Below are positions 1 to 5,210 of a DNA stretch of 6,589 nt, in pieces. A program made the translations under genes and the position numbers. Source of the stretch: an uncultured Flavobacteriales bacterium (lineage in GTDB: Bacteria > Bacteroidota > Bacteroidia > Flavobacteriales_D > Sanyastnellaceae). Numbering within the stretch: the first letter of the stretch is position 1; every line of letters begins with the position of its first letter. Below the pieces are notes generated by a model. That model made no database searches, was not told where the DNA came from, and worked only from the letters and a program-made list of their open reading frames with translations. The DNA lies in assembly GCA_937996585.1 (NCBI GenBank), contig CALKUW010000199.1, positions 1-6,589 of the forward strand, read 5' to 3'.

Positions 1-51
1 CGCTGTCGGCAGGGTTCCCATGGAAGGGGTGGGAATGCTCCTATCCGTTCA

Positions 52-720
52 TCATGCGTCCGACTTTGTCGGGTCGGCTCCTCCCGGAGCGAGGTCGTGG
101 AGGAGGATGTACTTGACGAGATCGGAGTTGCTCTTGAGCCGCATCTTCTCCAAAATTCGGCTGCGGTAGGTGCTGACGGTCTTGATGCTGAGGCTCAATT
201 GGGTGGCGATCTCCGTCATGGTCTTGCCCTCGCCAATGAACAGCAGCACCTCGTATTCCCGGTCGGACAGGCTCTTGTGCGGTAGGTCGCTGTCGTCCTT
301 GGCCATCTCTTCGATCATCAGCCGGGTCAGGTCGGCGCTGATGTACTGCTTTCCGGCCACGATGGTGCGCATGGCTTCCTCGAGCACGTGCGGTGCACTG
401 TCTTTGTGCAGGTATCCCCGGGCCCCAGCTTTGATCATGCGAATGGCGAATTGATCCTCCGGATACATACTCAATGCCAGCACGGCGACTTCCGGGTACA
501 TGGACTGGATCTGCTTGAGTACTTCGAGTCCGCTGCGTCCCGGAAGGCTGATGTCGAGCAGCAGGATGTCGGGCGCCTGTGAACGGAAAAGAGGAAACAG
601 GGCTTCCCCGCTTTCCACGTCGGCCAAAACTTCGAAATCCCCGAAGGATTCCACGATTTGCCTCAATCCCGCCCGGACGATGTTGTGGTCGTCACACAGG
701 ACGACGGTTTTCTTGCTCAT
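52..720 (-). CDS. NarL/FixJ-family response regulator (receiver + LuxR-type HTH)
   Basis: This is a cytoplasmic two-component response regulator and DNA-binding transcription factor. Numbered from the ATG at 720 (222 aa), residues 4-120 form a receiver domain. It has the acidic pair D10/D11, phospho-acceptor D56 in LLLDISLP, S84 in the switch position and K106 in YLHKD. Residues 150-207 form a LuxR/GerE-type helix-turn-helix, with the typical LSDREYEVL start and the recognition-helix segment LSIKTVSTYRSRI. All residues needed for phosphorylation are present and the length is normal for the family. The frame also allows a TTG start at 726 (224 aa), but the ATG is preferred because MSKKTVVLCDDH is the usual N-terminus. 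The gene lies 8 nt after the stop of the receiver/histidine kinase gene, which is its likely cognate kinase, and is the last gene of the apparent operon. Target genes cannot be deduced. Confidence 0.95.
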   Translation of the reverse strand: MSKKTVVLCDDHNIVRAGLRQIVESFGDFEVLADVESGEALFPLFRSQAPDILLLDISLPGRSGLEVLKQIQSMYPEVAVLALSMYPEDQFAIRMIKAGARGYLHKDSAPHVLEEAMRTIVAGKQYISADLTRLMIEEMAKDDSDLPHKSLSDREYEVLLFIGEGKTMTEIATQLSLSIKTVSTYRSRILEKMRLKSNSDLVKYILLHDLAPGGADPTKSDA

Positions 721-723
721 GCT

Positions 724-731
724 CAAAATTA
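724..731 (-). promoter_or_regulatory. TAnnTTTG-type -7 box just before the response regulator start
   Basis: Read on the minus strand, this is TAATTTTG, a full match to the Bacteroidota -7 consensus TAnnTTTG, lying 3 nt before the ATG at 720. Its first three bases are the TAA stop of the kinase gene. No convincing -33 element is seen; there is only a T-rich stretch about 18 nt upstream inside the kinase gene. If used, it would give an almost leaderless internal transcript for the regulator. A chance match in an AT-rich junction is possible. Confidence 0.35.
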
Positions 732-1889
732 AGACGTTGGTACCTCGGGAAAGAAAATGGAGATGGTCGTGCCCCTTCCTGGAGCTGAATCAATGCTGAT
801 GCGACCATTGTGGTTGCGTGCCCGCTCGCGCATGCCAACCAGGCCGAGGCCCTGCTCGGGACGGGAATTCTCATTGGTCAAGTCCATGCCTTTCCCATTG
901 TCCACCACTTCCAGTTGCAGGCCACCTTTCAATGGTCCCAGTTGAATGTAGGAGATGGTGGCCTCGGCATGGCGCGCGATGTTGGTCAGCGTTTCCTGTA
1001 CTATCCGAAAGATGTCGGTTCGCATGTTGTTGGACAGATCGGGAAGGCCCGAACAGTGCAAACCGCAGAATCCCTGTTCCCGCTTGTTGAAGTCGCGTAC
1101 CAGCGATTCCAGGCCGGCGGTCAGGCCCACTTGGTCGAGCACCACCGGTCGGAGGGAGTGGGCGAGGTTTCGCACGGACTTGATCGTCTGGGTGTTCAGT
1201 TCGATCAGGTCATTGATTTTTTCCTGCAATGCCTCCAGTTCCGGGCTGGGGGAGAAGCCATTCAGTTTGCCGTTGATGAAGAAGAGTCCCAGTTTGAGTG
1301 CCGTCAGTTCCTGGCCCAGTTGGTCATGGATGTCGCGGGACAGGCTGCGCTTCTCTTCATCCCGTTCCTCCTCCACATGGCGGATGAGGGCCTGCAATTC
1401 GTCGTTCAATCGCAAGGCTTTGGACTCGGCGATTTCACGCAGGGTGCGGTTCCTGTAGCGGTCGATGACTTCCTCCAGCGCTTTGGGAAAAAGGTCGAGG
1501 CGCCGCTTGGACAGGTAGTCTGCTGCCCCTGCACGCAGGTATTCTGCGGCTACTTCTTCTTCACCAGCGCCGGTGATGACGATGAAGGGCGTATCCGGCA
1601 GCACCTCCCGGGTAAAAGCGATGGCATCCAAGGCCAGCCCGTCCGGCAGAACGTGGTCCGCACAGATGAGGTGCGGGGAGACGGTGCTGAGCTGTTCCTT
1701 GAATTCCGCTACGGAAGCTGCACGCGCCACAGTGAGGTTGCGCTCGCACCTCGATGCGGCCTTGGAGAAAATGACGGCGTCGATTTCATTGTCCTCCAGA
1801 AGGAGGACCTGGATGGTGTCCTTTCCGGATTCGTCGAGCAGGGGGTCGTTCTGTTCCCTCTCGTCTTCGCCCGAGAAAGCGAGGTTCAT
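729..1889 (-). CDS. Soluble histidine kinase with N-terminal receiver domain (REC-HisKA_3-HATPase_c)
   Basis: This is a 386-aa two-component sensor kinase of the NarX/DegS-like HisKA_3 type. After a polar leader of about 25 residues, a receiver domain spans about residues 26-143. It has the acidic pair E32/D33, phospho-acceptor D78 (ADHVLP), T106 and K128. A charged, probably coiled-coil helix (about 145-183) leads to the H-box RDIHDQLGQE, with phosphorylated H188. The dimerisation helices run to about 265. The ATP-binding domain follows, with the N-box around N303 (QETLTNIARHA), the G1 box DNGKGM (330-335), the G2 box GLGLVGMRERA (347-357) and a terminal GRGTT motif (371-375). No signal peptide, membrane helix, PAS or GAF domain is visible, so it should be cytosolic and could take its signal through the receiver. 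Its start overlaps the stop of the TPR-like gene (ATGA), suggesting translational coupling, and the response regulator follows directly. The stimulus is unknown. Confidence 0.93.
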   Translation of the reverse strand: MNLAFSGEDEREQNDPLLDESGKDTIQVLLLEDNEIDAVIFSKAASRCERNLTVARAASVAEFKEQLSTVSPHLICADHVLPDGLALDAIAFTREVLPDTPFIVITGAGEEEVAAEYLRAGAADYLSKRRLDLFPKALEEVIDRYRNRTLREIAESKALRLNDELQALIRHVEEERDEEKRSLSRDIHDQLGQELTALKLGLFFINGKLNGFSPSPELEALQEKINDLIELNTQTIKSVRNLAHSLRPVVLDQVGLTAGLESLVRDFNKREQGFCGLHCSGLPDLSNNMRTDIFRIVQETLTNIARHAEATISYIQLGPLKGGLQLEVVDNGKGMDLTNENSRPEQGLGLVGMRERARNHNGRISIDSAPGRGTTISIFFPEVPTS

Positions 1890-2674
1890 CCCACGATCTG
1901 TCCGTAGGTCACCATGTACCCGCGGTCACCTTCGAAAATGGGCAGACCGGCTTCTAGCAATTCTATGGCACGGGCTCTTTGGCCATCCGTGTCCAACTGT
2001 TCTGCGGCTTGGACGATGCCGGTTTTCAGGAGGGCTTCCATGGATTCGGTCAAAGGCTCGTCGCGGTAGATTTCGGTCTGCTCGGAGATGGAAATGCTGC
2101 CGGTCATGCTGCCCATCAATTGGGTGGCGGTGGACCAGTTCTCCTCGGCGTCCCTGGTGGAGCGCGCGTAGTAGTTGGCCAGGCCGAGCATCAGATAGGC
2201 TGCAGGATCGGTGCCATCCAGCTTGGTGAGGTAGGCATAAAGGCTTTTGGCGCGGGTGTATTTCTCCGCGTCCATTTCCGTGTCGGCTGCGGCAATGGTC
2301 TCCGCGCGCAGGTCCTCGATGAAGTCCATCAGGTCGGGAACGTATTCGTTTTCCTTGTCCTTCTTGATGAACTTGGTGCAATACTTCAAGCTCTCCTTCA
2401 GGGCTTTCGGGTAATCCGCCGTGAGCTCGGGGTCGTCACTCTGGTGGATCTTGAGGTAGGCCCGAGCCATGTAGGCATAGGGCTCCGGATGCTTCTTGGT
2501 GGCCTCCTTCTCGGTGTAGCCGATGGCCCTGAACAGGACGCGCTCGTATTTCTCGTCGACCAGGTCTTCCAGCATTCGGCTGTACTTGGGGTCTTGGGCA
2601 TCCATCTGGCCGATGGAGCACAACATGGACAGGATCAAAACCAGGAAGGCAGGAAGGGCTTGGTTTCTGCTCAT
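1886..2674 (-). CDS. Exported TPR-like protein of unknown function
   Basis: This 262-aa protein is not one I can name. Residues 1-26 look like a type I signal peptide: short basic start, hydrophobic ALPAFLVLILSMLCSIG, likely cut after MDA before QDP. There is no good lipobox around C19 (SMLC). The mature part is helical, and charged segments with TPR-like spacing are seen at about 39-75 (AYMARAYLKI), 85-120, 130-170 (AAYLMLGLANYYA) and 230-262. This suggests a periplasmic or surface-associated protein-interaction scaffold, but that is inference. The C-terminus stops inside what looks like a further repeat (LLEAGLPIF...YGQIVG), so it may be shorter than its relatives. It is the first gene of the apparent leftward operon and overlaps the kinase start by 4 nt, so it is probably co-expressed with the two-component pair. 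It could be an accessory or sensor component, or an unrelated passenger. Confidence 0.85.
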   Translation of the reverse strand: MSRNQALPAFLVLILSMLCSIGQMDAQDPKYSRMLEDLVDEKYERVLFRAIGYTEKEATKKHPEPYAYMARAYLKIHQSDDPELTADYPKALKESLKYCTKFIKKDKENEYVPDLMDFIEDLRAETIAAADTEMDAEKYTRAKSLYAYLTKLDGTDPAAYLMLGLANYYARSTRDAEENWSTATQLMGSMTGSISISEQTEIYRDEPLTESMEALLKTGIVQAAEQLDTDGQRARAIELLEAGLPIFEGDRGYMVTYGQIVG

Positions 2675-2783
2675 GTCCCGAAGGTAGGAACACAGCGGGC
2701 AATCGGGGCATTATTGCAATGTGGAAGACGCGCCAATTTTTCCAACGGGCGATGCTCAATTTGACGGGACCCAGCCTGCCGTG
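2675..2783. promoter_or_regulatory. Divergent intergenic region between the two-component operon and the helicase
   Basis: This 109-bp stretch separates the leftward operon from the preferred helicase start. It shrinks to 46 bp if the helicase starts at the GTG at 2721. It contains AT-rich patches (around 2710-2720 and 2735-2745) unlike the GC-rich coding sequence on either side, as expected for promoters. It must hold the promoters of both divergent units unless transcription enters from further away. A possible rightward -7 box, TCAATTTG at 2756-2763, matches five of six fixed consensus positions. No strong hairpin or operator-like palindrome was seen. Confidence 0.5.
2679..2686 (-). promoter_or_regulatory. 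Candidate -7 box of the TPR/kinase/regulator operon
   Basis: On the minus strand this reads TACCTTCG, five of six fixed positions of TAnnTTTG, and ends 4 nt before the ATG at 2674. The arrangement (box, then GGAC, then ATG) resembles that before the TonB-dependent receptor gene. If active, the transcript would have nearly no leader. No clear -33 partner was found at the usual 19-21 bp spacing, so the call rests on the box and its position only. Confidence 0.35.
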
Positions 2784-2784
2784 A
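2719..2784 (+). other. Possible 21-codon leader reading frame upstream of the helicase
   Basis: An ATG at 2719 opens a 21-codon frame (MWKTRQFFQRAML, then NLTGPSLP) that ends with TGA at 2782-2784. The last base of this stop is the first base of the helicase ATG (TGATG), the classic arrangement for termination-reinitiation coupling. There is no clear Shine-Dalgarno sequence before it. The peptide resembles nothing I recognise, shows no run of regulatory codons, and may be a chance frame. If the helicase instead starts at the GTG at 2721, this frame would simply overlap its 5' end. Confidence 0.22.
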
Positions 2785-5186
2785 TGGGCAGCCGTGCCTT
2801 TTTCGAGGGGCTTGGATGGCGGCCTTTTCCGTTTCAGGTGGCGGCCTGGTCGTGGCTGGCCGGTGGGGGCGAAGCTCTGGTCAATGCACCAACCGGTAGC
2901 GGCAAGACCTACAGTGTGCTGGCTCCCGCGGTCATGGGCGGCGGAAAGGGCGGCGGCGTCCGGGTGTTGTGGATCACCCCCATTCGGGCGTTGGCCAAGG
3001 AAATTCAAGGGTCTTCGGAACGCATCCTTGCCCATGCGGGCAATGGTTGGCGCTGCGGCGTCCGAACCGGCGACACCCCATCGGCAGAGAAGCAGCGCCA
3101 GGACAAACGTCTCCCCGAGATCCTGATCACCACCCCTGAAAGCCTGCACATCCAGCTGGCGAAGAAGGGCGGACGCAAGCGGTTTGAGGGACTGGAAGTC
3201 CTCGTGGTCGATGAATGGCACGACCTGCTCGGCACCAAACGGGGGGTTCAGATGGAACTCGCCGTTGCCGTGTTGAGGCAATGGGCCCCGAAGATGCGGG
3301 TGTGGGGCATTTCGGCGACGATCGGCAACATGGAGGAGGCCTTGACCGTGTTGATGGGGGTGGACAGCGCCCCTTCGGCCCGCATCATCCGTGCCGACAT
3401 CGAGAAGCGGATCCGCGTGGAGAGCGTGATGCCGGCGCAATTCGAGAAGTTGCCCTGGTCCGGTCACCTCGGCGTGCAGCTGCTCGACCGTGTCGTGGAC
3501 ATCATCCGTACCCATTCGAGTACGTTGGTCTTCACGAATACCCGGTCGCAGAGCGAGATCTGGTACCAGAAGATCCTGGAGGCCCATCCCGATTTGGCCG
3601 GGGTCATCGCCATGCACCACGGCAGCATCAGCAAGGAGCTGCGGTTCTGGGTCGAGGATGCCCTGCACGATGGCCGGTTGAAGGCGGTGGTCTGCACAAG
3701 CTCGCTTGACCTGGGGGTGGATTTCCGTCCCGTGGAGGCCATCGTACAGGTGGGCGGCCCAAAAGGGGTGGCCCGATTCGTTCAGCGTGCCGGGCGCAGT
3801 GGACACCAGCCCGGAGCGGAAAGCAGGATCCACTTTCTGCCCACGTTCGGTCTGGAGCTGCTCGAGGCGGCGGCCTTGCGCGGTGCCATCGAGCATGGGG
3901 AAATCGAGCCGCGCCGGCCCATGGTGCGGACCTTCGATGTGCTGGTCCAATTCCTATGCACCTTGGCGGTGGGGGATGGTTTCCGCGCTCCGGATCTGCT
4001 CGCGCAGATGCGGTCGACGCACGCCTTCGCCTCCATGGACGACGACGAATGGTCCGATGTGCTTGCCATGGTGACGACGGGCGGTAAGGCCTTTGCAGCC
4101 TATGATGAGTTCCGTCGGGTCGAGAAGGATGCGGAGGGGGTCTTCCGCATTGTGGACCGGCGGGCCGCCCGACGCCACCGCATGTCGATCGGTACCATCG
4201 TGGGCGACACCATGATCGCGGTCAAATGGCGCAGCGGTGGATTGGTGGGCCATGTGGAGGAGTATTTCGTCGGGGGCATGTCGCCGGGTGACGTGTTCTG
4301 GTTTGCGGGAAGGTGTCTGGAATTGATCCGGGTGAAGGGATTCGTGGCCACGGTGAAGCCTTCGAAAGCGCCGAAGGGTCGGATCCCGACCTGGCAGGGC
4401 GGCCGGTTGCCTTGGACTTCCATGGTGAGCCAGACCCTCCGTCGCACCATCGATGAATACGCTCATGGCCGTTCCACCGCTCCCGAGCTGGAGCGCATTG
4501 CGCCCATGCTCGAGCTCCAGTCCGAGCGCAGCCACCTTCCCGTTTCGGGCGAGGTGTTGATGGAGGTCATGGAGACGCGGGAGGGCCACCACCTCTTCGT
4601 CTTTCCCATGGAGGGGCGGCTGGTACATGAGGGGGTGGCCGCACTCATGGCCTACCGCATGAGCCTGCTGCAGCCGATGACCTTCTCCATGGCCTACAAC
4701 GACTATGGATTCGAACTGCTGAGCGACCAGCCCATCCCCATCACGGAAGCCTTTGACAGCGACCTGTTCAGCACGGAACACCTGATGGATGACCTGGAGG
4801 CTACGGTCAACGGAGCCGAGCTGGCACGGCGTCAATTCCGGGACATCGCCGTCATTGCGGGCCTCGTATTCCGGGGATTTCCCGGGCAGCCGGTTCCGGA
4901 CCGGCACCTTCAGGGGTCGAGTGCGCTTCTTTTCGATGTGCTCGCCGACCACGACCCCGTCAACCTCCTGTATCGACAGGCTTTCGACGAAATGACGCAC
5001 CACCTGATCGAACTGGACCGGCTGCGCGATGTGTTGCAGCGATTGAATGCCGGAAAGTGGGTCATTACCCATCCCGATGCGCCGACACCGTTCTCGTTTC
5101 CCATCCTCGTGGACAGGTTGCGTTCCAGCCTGACCAGTGAGGCCCTCGAATCGCGCATTCGAAAGATGTCCCGCGAGGGTGCGTGA
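2784..5186 (+). CDS. Ligase-associated DEXH-box helicase (Lhr-Core-like, superfamily 2)
   Basis: This is an ATP-dependent superfamily 2 helicase of the Lhr-related, ligase-associated family, thought to act in DNA repair. Numbered from the ATG at 2784 (800 aa), motifs in order are: GWRPFPFQ (11-18), Walker A APTGSGKT (35-42), TPIRALA (65-71), RTGDT (94-98), TTPESL (116-121), DEWH box (143-146), SAT (177-179), FTNTRSQSE (250-258), CTSSLDLGVDF (304-314) and motif VI QRAGRSGHQPG (334-344). The remainder matches the winged-helix plus DEAD/H-associated C-terminal part; late hallmarks are AGLVFRGFPG, LQGSSALLFDV and PFSFPILVDRLR. All catalytic motifs are intact. A glycine-rich loop (GGGKGGG) sits between motifs I and Ia. 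A GTG at 2721 would add 21 residues. The ATG is preferred because the added codons are less GC-rich at third positions, the shorter N-terminus better fits the family as I recall it, and the ATG overlaps an upstream stop. Ligase, exonuclease and phosphoesterase partners are not adjacent. Confidence 0.93.
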   Translation: MGSRAFFEGLGWRPFPFQVAAWSWLAGGGEALVNAPTGSGKTYSVLAPAVMGGGKGGGVRVLWITPIRALAKEIQGSSERILAHAGNGWRCGVRTGDTPSAEKQRQDKRLPEILITTPESLHIQLAKKGGRKRFEGLEVLVVDEWHDLLGTKRGVQMELAVAVLRQWAPKMRVWGISATIGNMEEALTVLMGVDSAPSARIIRADIEKRIRVESVMPAQFEKLPWSGHLGVQLLDRVVDIIRTHSSTLVFTNTRSQSEIWYQKILEAHPDLAGVIAMHHGSISKELRFWVEDALHDGRLKAVVCTSSLDLGVDFRPVEAIVQVGGPKGVARFVQRAGRSGHQPGAESRIHFLPTFGLELLEAAALRGAIEHGEIEPRRPMVRTFDVLVQFLCTLAVGDGFRAPDLLAQMRSTHAFASMDDDEWSDVLAMVTTGGKAFAAYDEFRRVEKDAEGVFRIVDRRAARRHRMSIGTIVGDTMIAVKWRSGGLVGHVEEYFVGGMSPGDVFWFAGRCLELIRVKGFVATVKPSKAPKGRIPTWQGGRLPWTSMVSQTLRRTIDEYAHGRSTAPELERIAPMLELQSERSHLPVSGEVLMEVMETREGHHLFVFPMEGRLVHEGVAALMAYRMSLLQPMTFSMAYNDYGFELLSDQPIPITEAFDSDLFSTEHLMDDLEATVNGAELARRQFRDIAVIAGLVFRGFPGQPVPDRHLQGSSALLFDVLADHDPVNLLYRQAFDEMTHHLIELDRLRDVLQRLNAGKWVITHPDAPTPFSFPILVDRLRSSLTSEALESRIRKMSREGA

Positions 5187-5198
5187 GCGCGGGAGGGC

Positions 5199-5206
5199 TA
5201 ACTTGC
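5199..5206 (+). promoter_or_regulatory. Weak -7-like box before the TonB-dependent receptor
   Basis: TAACTTGC matches four of six fixed positions of TAnnTTTG and ends 4 nt before the ATG at 5211, in the 24-nt gap after the helicase. Its first three bases are also the in-frame TAA that rules out any longer receptor start. The surrounding pattern (TAnCTT, two bases, GG, one base, C, ATG) is shared with the start of the TPR-like gene. No -33 element is evident, and the receptor may simply be read through from the helicase. Confidence 0.22.
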
Positions 5207-5210
5207 GGCC

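Noticed and set aside
15..35. Hairpin TTCCCA (15-20) / TGGGAA (30-35) downstream of the response regulator
   Set aside because: The stem is only 6 bp with a 9-nt loop, and no T-tract follows on the minus strand, so it is not a convincing terminator. The remainder of 1-51 shows no gene.
810..1907. A 365-codon plus-strand frame antisense to the kinase gene
   Set aside because: The minus strand encodes every receiver and kinase motif in order; this frame shows no domain and ends beyond the kinase start with no promoter or ribosome site.
2938..2964. GGC/GGCG-rich run in the helicase gene as a possible repeat expansion
   Set aside because: It encodes a short glycine-rich loop (GGGKGGG) between helicase motifs I and Ia, with no regular repeat unit beyond glycine codons.
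2436..3950. A 504-codon minus-strand frame overlapping the TPR-like gene, the intergenic region and the 5' half of the helicase
   Set aside because: It is incompatible with two well-supported genes and has shadow-like composition (many His, Arg, Pro, Gly) and no motif.
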